Positions 1 through 7,905 of a DNA stretch of 8,403 nt are shown piece by piece. Within the stretch, counting starts at the first letter, position 1, and every line of letters begins with the position of its first letter. Source of the DNA: Chromatiales bacterium (GTDB taxonomy: Bacteria > Pseudomonadota > Gammaproteobacteria > JACCYU01); assembly GCA_031177845.1 (NCBI GenBank), contig JAPSGG010000043.1, forward strand, positions 1 to 8,403, read 5' to 3'. A program made the translations under genes and the position numbers. The notes under the pieces were generated by a model, which worked only from the letters and a program-made list of their open reading frames with translations, was not told the origin of the DNA and made no database searches.

Positions 1-1776
1 GCCGGTAAGCCCCGCATAGCGCTCGTAGGGCCGCGCGGCCAGGCGCTTCAGATAAGGGATGAGTCGGTAGGCGTCGAACCCTAGTGCGGTCAGTCTGGGC
101 AATTGTTGGCTTTCCTGAGGGAAAAGATTATCGAGCCGGGCACGCAGCTCCGGGTTCGGATTCGCGCCCTTCAGTGTCCACGGCATGTCGCAGTAGATGA
201 TCCCGTCAATATCACGGTCGGACGCCGCGTCCTCGATACCGGTATAGATGTGCGAGGTCGCGTACACCGGCAGGTCGGCCGCATAGTGGAACTTCAACTG
301 CGGACGCAGCAGCCGCGCCTGCTGCGGCAGGGCCACCATGAAGATCATGTCGGCGTCCGGGCGGCGATGCGGTTCGAACTGGATGTCGCGCTTGAGCGCC
401 GCGCGCAGTTGCTGGTAGCGCTGCTCGCTGGCGTCGATTCCCAGCACATCCTTGATGGATACCGAATAGTCGGTGGCCTCGGGATCGTAACGATTCGTAT
501 CCAGTACCGTGCCGCCTAGCGCCTCGAAGCGCGCACGAAATGCGTCCAGGAGTCGCTCGCCCCACTCGCCTTCCGGCGCCAGCGCGAGCGCCGTGTCATG
601 GCCCGCCAGCGACGCGCGCTCAGCGGCTTGTCTGGCCTCGTCCTCCGGCAGCAATCCGAACTCGTAGAGATTCTCCGGCGGATCGTTGACCTCCTCGGTG
701 TAATTGAGGCTCAGCACCGGCACCGGCAGGTCCTGCCGACGTGCCAGGGCGGCCACACCCTCCTTGTCCAATGGACCGATCACCAACTCCGCACCGTCTT
801 CCACGGCTCGCGTGTAGACCTCCCAAGCGGCCGCGCCATTATCGCCTAGATCGTAGATTTCGATGGTGAGTTTCCCAGAGGCCTCGTCACCGATGTAGTG
901 GGCGGCCATGAAGCCTGTCAGCACGGCCTCCGCGACACCGCCATAAGCACCAGTCAGGGGCAGCATGACGGCAATCCGGCGCGGGCGCAGCTGCAGGGAC
1001 CGCCAATCTTTGCGCAGCTGCGCGATGGTCTCGCGACCTGCCGGGTGACCGGGATACCGCTTCCGCCACGCATCCACTTGCCGATCGAAGCTCTCCAAGC
1101 TCGAAGGCGAGGTCTTGGCGATATAGGCCAGCTCCAGCCAACCACGCAGTTTGTCATCCGTCGCTTCTTCCGCCCAGCGGAGAACCTCCTGATCGCTGGC
1201 CTGTCCTAACGCCTCCCACAGTTTCTGGCGATTAGCTTCAAGGGCCCGCGGATCACTGAGCTTTGTCGCCAGCGACGCACGTGCGCGCGCGCTTTCCAGT
1301 ATCCGCCCGCTCGCGAGTAACGCCTGCGCACGCAGGTCTTCCACCTGAATTTCGTACTGCGGCGTCGCCAGGCCGATACCGGGTGGCAGCGCCGCCAGCG
1401 CAACATGAGGCTGCTCCTCCAGGAGTGCGATCTTGGCTTGAGCGATGCGGGCCCGCACCAGCGAGGGGCCCCACAGATCCTTTTGCAGGACCGCATTCAG
1501 ATACTGCTTGGCCAGCGGCAGGGTTTCGGGCGTGAGCACCGCCTCCACTGCGCGTAATTGCAGATCCTCACGCCGCGGCGATTGCGCGGTCTCCGCCTGC
1601 TCCCAGAACATGGCGGCCGCGCCTTTCAGATCGCCCTGCGCCAGCAGCTCGACCGCCCTGTCCGGACCCGGCTCCGGCACGGGTTCGTCGCGCGAGGGCG
1701 GCGCGGTGCAGGCGGTTAACACCATCAGCGCGGCGATGATCAGGTCGGTGAGAATCCGGTGGATTGAACGCGTCAT
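1..1776 (-). CDS. lpoA: LpoA, lipoprotein activator of penicillin-binding protein 1A (3' end outside window)
   Basis: LpoA family proteins are outer-membrane lipoproteins that reach through the periplasm to stimulate the peptidoglycan synthase PBP1A. The frame is open from the ATG at 1776-1774 to base 1, giving 592 residues with no stop, so the end is cut off. Homologues suggest a few tens of residues are missing. Residues 1-22 form a lipoprotein signal peptide ending in a lipobox L-T-A-C, with Cys23 as the lipidated residue. Residues about 30-250 are helical and TPR-like, with the family-typical GWLELAY at 212-218 and YPGHPA before the second domain. From residue 267 comes a periplasmic-binding-protein-like fold beginning RRIAVMLPLTG, with IGPLDKEGV at 333-341 and LTALGFDAYRL near the end. 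All codons were read through and no frameshift was seen. There is no well-spaced Shine-Dalgarno: the nearest GAAGG lies 15 bases upstream. The start was chosen because it places the signal peptide correctly. Divergence from rsmI supports the call. Confidence 0.93.
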   Translation of the reverse strand, partial: MTRSIHRILTDLIIAALMVLTACTAPPSRDEPVPEPGPDRAVELLAQGDLKGAAAMFWEQAETAQSPRREDLQLRAVEAVLTPETLPLAKQYLNAVLQKDLWGPSLVRARIAQAKIALLEEQPHVALAALPPGIGLATPQYEIQVEDLRAQALLASGRILESARARASLATKLSDPRALEANRQKLWEALGQASDQEVLRWAEEATDDKLRGWLELAYIAKTSPSSLESFDRQVDAWRKRYPGHPAGRETIAQLRKDWRSLQLRPRRIAVMLPLTGAYGGVAEAVLTGFMAAHYIGDEASGKLTIEIYDLGDNGAAAWEVYTRAVEDGAELVIGPLDKEGVAALARRQDLPVPVLSLNYTEEVNDPPENLYEFGLLPEDEARQAAERASLAGHDTALALAPEGEWGERLLDAFRARFEALGGTVLDTNRYDPEATDYSVSIKDVLGIDASEQRYQQLRAALKRDIQFEPHRRPDADMIFMVALPQQARLLRPQLKFHYAADLPVYATSHIYTGIEDAASDRDIDGIIYCDMPWTLKGANPNPELRARLDNLFPQESQQLPRLTALGFDAYRLIPYLKRLAARPYERYAGLTG

Positions 1777-1826
1777 TGGATCGAGGGCAGGCCTTCGGCC
1801 AACTTGAGGAATAGGTCTGCTAACAT
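1773..1826 (-). other. Possible 17-codon leader frame overlapping the lpoA start by ATGA
   Basis: A minus-strand frame starts at ATG 1826-1824, encodes 17 residues (MLADLFLKLAEGLPSIQ) and stops at TGA 1775-1773. The stop overlaps the lpoA ATG in the sequence ATGA, the usual geometry of translational coupling. The same frame stays open without a stop back to an ATG at 2009, but that longer version (78 codons) would run antisense into the start of rsmI, which makes it doubtful. The short frame's own ATG overlaps the -10 box of the predicted lpoA promoter, so it would be translated only from a transcript starting further upstream. No strong ribosome binding site is seen. I do not recognise the peptide; it may be chance. 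Confidence 0.2.
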
Positions 1827-1850
1827 ATGCTCGTCGAATCTGCTTGCCAA
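1822..1850 (-). promoter_or_regulatory. Predicted sigma70 promoter for lpoA
   Basis: On the minus strand a -35 box TTGGCA (1850-1845, 5 of 6 consensus bases) is followed by a 17-base spacer and a -10 box TATGTT (1827-1822, 4 of 6). Transcription would begin near 1815, giving a leader of about 40 bases before the lpoA ATG. This was found by eye and no transcript data are available. Confidence 0.55.
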
Positions 1851-1960
1851 ATGGCCAGAACTAAAGTCGCTGATTCCCTCTGCCTTGAGCACTAGAGGGT
1901 GTTTCGGTTTGTTCAATAAGACTAGCCGTGTACTTCTGGAATAGCTCACAAGTATCTTGA

Positions 1961-2869
1961 GTGACTGTGCAGGTGTCAATCGAACCCGGCGTCTTGTATG
2001 TGGTGGCAACCCCGATCGGCAATCTCGCGGATATCACCTATCGCGCCGTAGAAATCTTGCAATCGGTGAGTCTCATCGCGGCCGAGGACACGCGCCGGAG
2101 TCGCCCGCTGTTGCGGCACTACGGCATCGCGACGCCCATGATCAGTCTGCACGAACACAACGAGGCCTCGCGCGCCAAGGAGCTGCTCACACGCCTGCAT
2201 TGCGGCGAATCCATCGCCCTGATCTCGGATGCAGGCACGCCCCTGATCAGCGATCCCGGCTATCGGCTGGTCGCGGCCGTGCGCGCGGCGGGGATGCGCG
2301 TAGCCCCCGTTCCCGGTCCCAGCGCGGCGATTACGGCCTTGAGCGCGGCCGGGCTGCCCACCGACCGCTTCGTGTTCGAAGGGTTTCTACCCGCCCGGCC
2401 GGGCGCGCGTGAACGGCGGCTGCGGGAATTGAAGGCGGAGATACGCACCCTGATCCTCTACGAATCCAGCCACCGGATCGGCGCCGCACTTGAGGCCATG
2501 CGCGATGTTTTAGGCGCACAGCGCCAAGCGGTGCTCGCGCGCGAATTGACGAAGACGTTCGAGAACCTGCACGGCGACACGCTGGAGGCGCTCTGCGTCT
2601 GGGTCAACCAAGACTCAAACCGCCAGCGGGGCGAATTTGTCGTGCTGATCGAGGGCGCGAAGGACGTTCAAGAGCAGACAGTCCTGCCGGATACGCGACG
2701 GCTACTGTCACTACTGCTGACCGAGCTGCCGGTCAAGACTGCGGCGCGCCTAACCGCCGACCTGATCGGCGAGAAGAAAAACAGTCTCTATCAACTGGCC
2801 CTCAGCCTGGATGCGGGATCCGCGCGGCGCTCTGGCGCAAACTTTAGACAAAAGAGAAATAAGCGGTAG
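1961..2869 (+). CDS. rsmI: RsmI, 16S rRNA (cytidine-1402-2'-O)-methyltransferase
   Basis: RsmI transfers a methyl group from S-adenosylmethionine to the 2'-hydroxyl of C1402 in the decoding centre of 16S rRNA. The 302 residues carry the family signatures of this tetrapyrrole-methylase-fold enzyme in order: TPIGNLADI (17-25), AAEDTR (40-45), SDAGTPLISDPG (89-100), PGPSAAITALSAAGLPTDRF (118-137), YESSHR (167-172) and ARELTK (193-198), with G-E near 224 closing the conserved core. Length is close to that of E. coli RsmI, plus a short basic tail of about 15 residues ending RQKRNKR. An in-frame TGA at 1958-1960 sits directly before the GTG at 1961, so no longer start is possible. In-frame GTGs at 1967 and 1973 are alternative starts, and none has a clear Shine-Dalgarno. 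I could not identify a convincing rsmI promoter in the 184-base intergenic region. Confidence 0.95.
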   Translation: MTVQVSIEPGVLYVVATPIGNLADITYRAVEILQSVSLIAAEDTRRSRPLLRHYGIATPMISLHEHNEASRAKELLTRLHCGESIALISDAGTPLISDPGYRLVAAVRAAGMRVAPVPGPSAAITALSAAGLPTDRFVFEGFLPARPGARERRLRELKAEIRTLILYESSHRIGAALEAMRDVLGAQRQAVLARELTKTFENLHGDTLEALCVWVNQDSNRQRGEFVVLIEGAKDVQEQTVLPDTRRLLSLLLTELPVKTAARLTADLIGEKKNSLYQLALSLDAGSARRSGANFRQKRNKR

Positions 2870-2876
2870 GAACCCA

Positions 2877-2905
2877 TTGAATTTCGCGATAAAGTCACAT
2901 CTAAT
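2877..2905 (+). promoter_or_regulatory. Predicted sigma70 promoter for the histidine kinase gene
   Basis: TTGAAT at 2877-2882 (4 of 6 consensus bases) is separated by 17 bases from TCTAAT at 2900-2905 (5 of 6). It lies 7 bases after the rsmI stop codon. Transcription from about 2912 would leave a leader of roughly 36 bases before the ATG at 2948, suggesting that the signalling module is transcribed independently of rsmI. No hairpin-plus-T-tract terminator separates rsmI from it, so read-through is also possible. Confidence 0.5.
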
Positions 2906-2947
2906 ACAGCGAGAAAAAAGCATTGGCCGCTCGCTGGGGGCGCGAGT

Positions 2948-4579
2948 ATGGCATCGATCCATGAACCACAGGTAACCACCGCCACGCTGATGCACAGTGT
3001 CATGAGCGGCTCGGATGCGAACACCTTTGTCGGTCGCACGGCAGGCGAACACGCGAACGCTTCCTTGGAGCGCATAGCGGTTGTGGGTCACGCTACGGGC
3101 GATCGCTTTATCAACGTGGGCTTTCTATGCGCGCTAAGTATTCTGGCCGCTATCGCCGCGTTCTCCTATTCCAGCATCGCGAGCTTCATCGAGCGCGAGG
3201 CCGCGGTCGCGCGCAGCCACCAGGTGGTCGAAACCATCGAAAGAGTGCTCGCGCAGATGCGCGACGCGGAAACCGGCTATCGCGGCTTTCTTCTGACCTC
3301 CAATGAGCAGTTTTTGCAACCGTATTTTGCGGCAAAGAACTCCTTAGGGCCTGCGCTGCGAGATTTGCGCGAGACCGTGGCCAGCCGTTCGGCCCAGGGC
3401 GAACGTTTTGACGAGCTGAGGGCACGGGTTGCCAAGACGCTCGCATTGATCGACTCGATCGTCGAGGCAGAACCCGAGGTGTGGATAACGGACACTCAGA
3501 CGCGTCTAGAGAATGCCCAGCGCATGATGGATGCGGTCCGAGAGGTCGCGGCGATCATGCTCGCCAATGAACGGGCGCTGCTCGCGCGGCACGCGGAGGA
3601 GTCCAGGCTGAGCGCGCGCAAGGCCATCGCGATCATCGTGCTCGGCAATCTGGTCAGCTTCGGCCTACTCACCGGGGGCTTTATCGTTCTACGTCGGGAA
3701 AACGCGCTGCGCGCGCGGGCAGAGCGCGAGATGATGGCCGCCAATGAAGGTTTGGAGCAGGGGATCAAGGAGCGGACCTTAGAACTTGCCGAGACTAACC
3801 AGCAACTGAACCTCGAGATCGAGGGGCACCGGCGGGCGCGTGAGGAAATTGCGTTGATCAATGCGGGTCTCGAGGCACAGGTTTCGCGGCGCACGGCACA
3901 ACTCGAGGCGAGTAACAAGGAGCTGGAGAGCTTCAGTTATTCAGTGTCGCATGATCTGCGCTCACCGCTGCGCGCGGTCGATGGTTTCTCCCGCTTGTTG
4001 CAGGAGGATTACGGGGACAAGCTCGACGAAGAAGGCCGGCGCGTGATCAAACTGATCCGCGACAATAGCCAACGGATGGCGCAGCTCATCGACGATCTGC
4101 TCGCCTTTTCCCGGTTGGGCCGCGCTCAGATAAATTCGGCCGAAGTCAACATGGAAGCGCTAGCGCGCGAGTCCTGCGACGAGGTGGAGCAGGCGGCAAG
4201 CACGCAACTGACGATCAAGCCAATGCCGCCCGCCTGGGGCGATCGAGCGCTGCTGCGCCAAGTCTGGGTTAACCTGCTCCAGAATGCCTACAAGTTTAGC
4301 GGCAAGGTTGCCGCCCCCGCGGTCGAGGCGGGCGGCTACGCCGATGGCGAAGAGCACGTCTACTACGTCGCCGATAACGGCGTAGGCTTTGACATGGCGT
4401 ACTATGACAAGCTGTTTGGCGTGTTTCAGCGCCTGCATCGCGCCGCTGATTTTCCGGGCACTGGGGTCGGACTTGCCATAGTGCAGCGGGTGGTGGCGCG
4501 CCATGGAGGGCGAGTGTGGGCGAAGTCCGGCATTGGTGAAGGCGCGACCTTTTACTTCGCCTTACCTAAGGGCGCGTAG
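2948..4579 (+). CDS. Membrane-bound CHASE3 sensor histidine kinase
   Basis: A 543-residue inner-membrane sensor kinase. A cytoplasmic N-terminus is followed by TM1 (about 56-78), a periplasmic CHASE3 domain (about 80-222, with the typical RDAETGYRGFLLTSNEQFLQPY stretch at 105-126), TM2 (about 226-248) and a coiled-coil linker (about 250-330) without an obvious HAMP or PAS domain. The HisKA H-box has phospho-acceptor His335 in SHDLRSPL. The ATPase domain has the N-box VNLLQNAYKFS (441-451), G1 box DNGVGFD (476-482), F-box LFGVFQRLH and G2 box GTGVGLAIV (504-512), all intact, so it should be catalytically active. The kinase core resembles phytochrome-type kinases that work with Rcp1-like regulators, which fits the next gene. 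GGGGG lies 7 bases before the ATG and can serve as ribosome binding site. The ligand cannot be predicted: CHASE3 is an extracellular sensing domain of unknown specificity. Confidence 0.92.
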   Translation: MASIHEPQVTTATLMHSVMSGSDANTFVGRTAGEHANASLERIAVVGHATGDRFINVGFLCALSILAAIAAFSYSSIASFIEREAAVARSHQVVETIERVLAQMRDAETGYRGFLLTSNEQFLQPYFAAKNSLGPALRDLRETVASRSAQGERFDELRARVAKTLALIDSIVEAEPEVWITDTQTRLENAQRMMDAVREVAAIMLANERALLARHAEESRLSARKAIAIIVLGNLVSFGLLTGGFIVLRRENALRARAEREMMAANEGLEQGIKERTLELAETNQQLNLEIEGHRRAREEIALINAGLEAQVSRRTAQLEASNKELESFSYSVSHDLRSPLRAVDGFSRLLQEDYGDKLDEEGRRVIKLIRDNSQRMAQLIDDLLAFSRLGRAQINSAEVNMEALARESCDEVEQAASTQLTIKPMPPAWGDRALLRQVWVNLLQNAYKFSGKVAAPAVEAGGYADGEEHVYYVADNGVGFDMAYYDKLFGVFQRLHRAADFPGTGVGLAIVQRVVARHGGRVWAKSGIGEGATFYFALPKGA

Positions 4580-4670
4580 CAGAGATGCCGGCTGTCTTCA
4601 CAAAGGTTCCACCGCCCTGCAGCTGCCCCACAAAACGACCCCGCCGTCGGCGGACGCCGCAGAGATTCTT

Positions 4671-4729
4671 GGTTCGCTCACATAGGGGTACGGGTTCGCT
4701 CGCAATGGTTGTCAGTTCGACTGAGCGAA
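4671..4729 (+). repeat. Phased direct repeat with an inverted copy, upstream of the response regulator gene
   Basis: GGTTCGCTC occurs at 4671-4679 and again at 4693-4701, exactly 22 bases (about two helical turns) apart. TGAGCGAA at 4722-4729 is the reverse complement of TTCGCTCA at 4673-4680, and seven of its bases pair with the second copy. In DNA this could be a protein-binding array; in RNA the third element could pair with either of the first two. It lies in the 185-base gap between the kinase and regulator genes. The rest of that gap contains a small CCGCC-GTC-GGCGG hairpin at 4641-4653 without a following T-tract and no good promoter; TTGTCA at 4709-4714 lacks a recognisable -10 box. 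Confidence 0.4.
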
Positions 4730-4764
4730 GCGATCTGAATGCCTGTTAGTTTGAAGGTACAGCG

Positions 4765-5205
4765 ATGGAAAACTACGACGAGGTCGAAATCTTGCTGGTC
4801 GAGGACAACAGCGCCGATGCCGAGTTGGCGCTGCGCGCATTAAAGAGGAAAAACCTCCTCAACCGGGTGCATTGGGTTGAGGATGGGGCCGCCGCGCTGG
4901 ATTTCATTTTTCGAAGCGGCCAGTATGCCTCGCGCACTGGCGCGCAGCCGAAGCTGGTGCTGCTGGATCTGAAGCTGCCCAAGGTCGATGGCATCGAAGT
5001 GCTACGCAGACTCAAAGCGGACATCGCCACCCGCACCATTCCCATCGTGATGCTGACGTCATCGGCCGAAGAACGCGACATCATAAAAAGCTACAGCTTG
5101 GGAGTGAACAGTTACATCGTCAAACCGGTTGACTTCGATAAGTTCACACAGACGGTCTCCGAGGTCGGTTTTTACTGGATGCTTCTTAACAAGCAGCCCG
5201 TTTGA
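4765..5205 (+). CDS. Single-domain response regulator, Rcp1 type
   Basis: A 146-residue receiver domain with no output domain, of the CheY-like class represented by cyanobacterial Rcp1, the partner of phytochrome kinase Cph1. The phosphorylation site is complete: acidic pair Glu13-Asp14 in LLVEDN, phospho-acceptor Asp68 in [11 protein letters not shown], Thr98 in VMLTSS and Lys120 in YIVKPVD. The insertion between beta2 and beta3 (around residues 46-62) and the C-terminal FYWMLLN helix are usual in this subfamily. GAAGG at 4753-4757, 7 bases before the ATG, is a good ribosome binding site. The gene lies 185 bases after the kinase and overlaps the next gene by 4 bases. The inferred role is to receive phosphate from the adjacent kinase and act by protein contact, either as an intermediate or as a competing phosphate sink for the following receiver. 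Confidence 0.93.
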   Translation: MENYDEVEILLVEDNSADAELALRALKRKNLLNRVHWVEDGAAALDFIFRSGQYASRTGAQPKLVLLDLKLPKVDGIEVLRRLKADIATRTIPIVMLTSSAEERDIIKSYSLGVNSYIVKPVDFDKFTQTVSEVGFYWMLLNKQPV

Positions 5206-7850
5206 ATCAAGAAATCAAAATCCTGCTGGTGGAAGACGTGGCGAGCGACGTCGAGCTCGCTGTCCGCGAGTTACGCAATGCTAGCTTGAGCTGCTCGGTC
5301 AAGCACGTCGAAACCGAAGCGGAGCTGCGCGAGGGATTGCGAGAATTCGCGCCGGACATCGTGCTGTCCGATTTTGCGTTGCCAACATTCGACGGTCTAT
5401 CAGCCCTCAAGATTACGCGCGAGCTGGCGCCGGACATACCATTTATCTTCGTCTCCGGCACCATAGGCGAGGAAACCGCGATCCGCGCGATGAAGCACGG
5501 TGCCATCGACTACGTATTGAAGAACAACCTCGTGCGTCTGCCGAGCGCGGTGCAGCGCGCGCTCCGGCTGGCGCGGGAGCAGGCGGCGCGGCGCCAGGCC
5601 GAGGCCAGTTATCGCGGTGCGGCAGACGAGCTCAAGAAGACCGCCGAGCGCTTTGAGATGGTCGCGCTAGCTACCAACGACGTGATCTGGGATTGGGACG
5701 TGGTCAACGACACCTTGTGGTGGAACGAGGGCTTCGAGAAGCGTTTTGGCTATCCGCCCGGCAGTCTGACGCCAAACATGGATGCCTGGAGCAAGCTGAT
5801 ACATCCGGAAGACCGCGCGCGCGTGTTATCCGAGATCCAGCGGACGCTGAGCACCGGTGCCCGTTACTGGTCGGACGAGTACCGCTTTCTGCATAGGGAC
5901 GGTCGCGTCGCCACCGTGCTGGACCGCGGCTATGTGCTGCGTGATGGCGCCGGGCGTGCGGTGCGCATGATAGGCGCGCTGATGGACATCACGCAACGCA
6001 AGCAATACGAACACAGGATTCAGCGCCTGAACCGGGTCTATAGCGTGCTCTCCGGCATCAGCAACGCCATCGTGCGTATCCGCGACCGTATGGAGCTGTT
6101 CACCGAAGCCTGCCGTATCGCCGTCGAACAGGGCAAGTTCAGGGTAGCGTGGATAGGTTTAGCCGACGATCGGACCGGCCGCATCCGTTCGGCGATCGAG
6201 CAGGTCGCGGATAAGGAGCTCGCCGCTAACCTGCAGTTGTCGTTACGCGATGCCATATTCGATGAGATCGCGGCACGCGTCATCCGCGAGCGGCAATCTG
6301 CCATTTTCGACGCCGTCGAAAGCGATCCGGCGCTGCAGGGGATGCGCGATAGCGCGCTCGCGCGCGGCTGCCGGTCGCTGGCGATGCTGCCGCTCGTCGT
6401 GGCGGGACAGGGTAAAGGCGTACTCGTGCTGTGCGCACGTGAAACCGGCTATTTCGATGACGAGGAAATGAAGCTCTTGTCTGAGCTCGCGGGCGATATT
6501 TCGTTCGCCATGGAAAACATCGAAAAAGAGGAGCAGCTTCACTACCTCGCCTACTACGATGCCTTGACAGGGCTTGCGAACCGGGCCCTCTTTCATGACC
6601 GACTGCAGCAGCAGGTGGATGCGGCGAGCCGCGATGAGACCCGTCTTGCGCTGCTGGTGGTGGACTTAGAACGCTTCCGCTACATCAACGATACATTCGG
6701 GCGGCACGTCGGAGATGCGCTGCTCAAAGGCGTTGCGCAGCGCCTGCAGAGCGCTTTGGCCGAGCGGGGCAAGCTCGCGCGCTTGAGTGGCGACCGCTTT
6801 GCCGCCGTTGTTCCCGATGTCAATGAGGAAACCGACATCGCGCGGCTAGTTGAGCAGGAGATTCTGCCCCAAGTGCGCCAGCCGTTGACCGTGGGGGGCG
6901 CGGAGTTCCGCGTTGCCTGCAAAGCGGGAATCGCGCTGTTCCCGAATGATGCCGCCCACGCCGACAATCTGCTCGCCGCCGCGGAGGCCGCGCTCGCCAA
7001 TGCAAAAATATCAGGCGGGCAATACTTGTTCTATACCCCGGCAATGAATCGGCGTGTTGCAGAGACTCTGGTCATTGAAAATAAGCTGCGCCGCGCGCAG
7101 GAAGACGAGCGCTTCGTGATGCACTATCAGCCCAAGCTGAATCTCGCTACCGGCAGCCTCAGCGGGATCGAAGCGCTAATCCGGTGGCAGGATGAGGATA
7201 TGGGCCTCGTACAGCCAACCGAATTCATCCCGATCCTAGAGGCGACGGGGATGATACGCGAGGTCGGCCGCTGGGCATTGCGCCAGGTGGCGGCCGACTG
7301 CCAGGCCTGGCGAGATGCTGGGTTACGGCCGCCGCCAATCGCGGTTAATGTGTCGGCGATACAGTTCCGGGAGGCGCGCTTCATCGATGAGGTCAGGGAA
7401 GTGCTCGCGGACGTCGGCGCGCGAAATCTGACGCTGGAGCTGGAGATCACCGAATCCGTGATAATGGATGACGTGGAGCGCAACGTTCCCTGCATACGGG
7501 CACTGCGCGACATGGGCGTGGGGGTCGCTATCGACGATTTCGGCACCGGCTATTCGTCCTTGAGCTATGTCGCGAAGCTGCCGGTAGACGCGTTGAAGAT
7601 CGACCGTTCGTTTATCGATAACGTGACGCGCGAGCCCGCCGGTCAGGCCATCGTCTCCACGATCGTCTCGCTCGCGCATTCACTAAAGCTCAAGGTCATC
7701 GCCGAGGGCGTTGAAACCGAGTCCCAGAAGGCGCTCTTGAGGCATCTGGGATGTGAGGAGGCACAGGGCTATCTGTTCAGTGAGCCACTTGCACCGGACG
7801 CCATCGCGGCCTGGCTATGGCGCACGGGCGCGGGTTCCGAGAGCGCCTAA
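5202..7850 (+). CDS. REC-PAS-GAF-GGDEF(degenerate)-EAL protein, predicted c-di-GMP phosphodiesterase
   Basis: An 882-residue soluble protein. It has a receiver domain (about 5-120; Glu11-Asp12, phospho-acceptor Asp57 in LSDFALP, Ser85, Lys107), a PAS domain (about 148-268, ending in MDITQRK), a GAF-type domain (about 282-440), a GGDEF domain (about 448-612) and an EAL domain (about 620-878). The EAL site is complete: EALIRW (657-662), NVSAIQF, Glu748 and Glu751 in [16 protein letters not shown] (778-787), Lys799 in LKID, EGVET (835-839) and QGY (855-857). It should cleave c-di-GMP to pGpG. The GGDEF signature is SGDRF (529-533), its GHxxGD motif is GRHVGD, and no RxxD inhibitory site precedes it, so cyclase activity is unlikely; GTP binding is possible. 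The start is TTG at 5202, overlapping the regulator stop as TTGA. No ATG lies nearby and this start places the receiver properly. Translation is probably coupled to the upstream gene. Confidence 0.93.
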   Translation: MNQEIKILLVEDVASDVELAVRELRNASLSCSVKHVETEAELREGLREFAPDIVLSDFALPTFDGLSALKITRELAPDIPFIFVSGTIGEETAIRAMKHGAIDYVLKNNLVRLPSAVQRALRLAREQAARRQAEASYRGAADELKKTAERFEMVALATNDVIWDWDVVNDTLWWNEGFEKRFGYPPGSLTPNMDAWSKLIHPEDRARVLSEIQRTLSTGARYWSDEYRFLHRDGRVATVLDRGYVLRDGAGRAVRMIGALMDITQRKQYEHRIQRLNRVYSVLSGISNAIVRIRDRMELFTEACRIAVEQGKFRVAWIGLADDRTGRIRSAIEQVADKELAANLQLSLRDAIFDEIAARVIRERQSAIFDAVESDPALQGMRDSALARGCRSLAMLPLVVAGQGKGVLVLCARETGYFDDEEMKLLSELAGDISFAMENIEKEEQLHYLAYYDALTGLANRALFHDRLQQQVDAASRDETRLALLVVDLERFRYINDTFGRHVGDALLKGVAQRLQSALAERGKLARLSGDRFAAVVPDVNEETDIARLVEQEILPQVRQPLTVGGAEFRVACKAGIALFPNDAAHADNLLAAAEAALANAKISGGQYLFYTPAMNRRVAETLVIENKLRRAQEDERFVMHYQPKLNLATGSLSGIEALIRWQDEDMGLVQPTEFIPILEATGMIREVGRWALRQVAADCQAWRDAGLRPPPIAVNVSAIQFREARFIDEVREVLADVGARNLTLELEITESVIMDDVERNVPCIRALRDMGVGVAIDDFGTGYSSLSYVAKLPVDALKIDRSFIDNVTREPAGQAIVSTIVSLAHSLKLKVIAEGVETESQKALLRHLGCEEAQGYLFSEPLAPDAIAAWLWRTGAGSESA

Positions 7851-7905
7851 GACATAGGCACTGTGCAAAGCCGTAACGCGCAAACAAACTTGGATTTGGG
7901 GGAGG

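Noticed and set aside
1206..1496. Broken lpoA, suggested by short unrelated minus-strand frames
   Set aside because: Reading each codon from 1776 down to 1 gave one uninterrupted frame; the short frames are in other phases.
103..1807. Several plus-strand frames and off-frame minus-strand frames between 103 and 1807
   Set aside because: They lie over lpoA, which reads continuously through the region with family motifs. Long off-frame openings are expected in GC-rich DNA.
1803..1961. CTTGAG occurring three times in the lpoA-rsmI gap (1803, 1884, 1956)
   Set aside because: Only 6 bases long, irregular spacing of 81 and 72 bases, no supporting symmetry; likely chance.
1773..2009. 78-codon minus-strand frame spanning the lpoA-rsmI gap as a full gene
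   Set aside because: Its 5' part is antisense to the start of rsmI and it covers the predicted lpoA promoter. Only the short 17-codon version ending on the lpoA start is kept, as a low-confidence candidate.
3496..3918. 140-codon antisense frame within the kinase gene
   Set aside because: Low-complexity Ser/Arg/Ala-rich translation typical of antisense GC-rich coding sequence; the plus-strand kinase has all catalytic motifs.
4641..4653. CCGCC-GTC-GGCGG hairpin as a terminator after the kinase
   Set aside because: No T-tract follows and the stem is only 5 pairs.
4503..4685. 60-codon plus-strand frame across the 3' end of the kinase gene
   Set aside because: Mostly overlaps the conserved kinase C-terminus in another phase and shows no recognisable motif or ribosome binding site.
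7851..7905. Terminator between the convergent phosphodiesterase and PrcB-type genes
   Set aside because: No stable stem followed by a T-run on either strand was found in the 55 bases.
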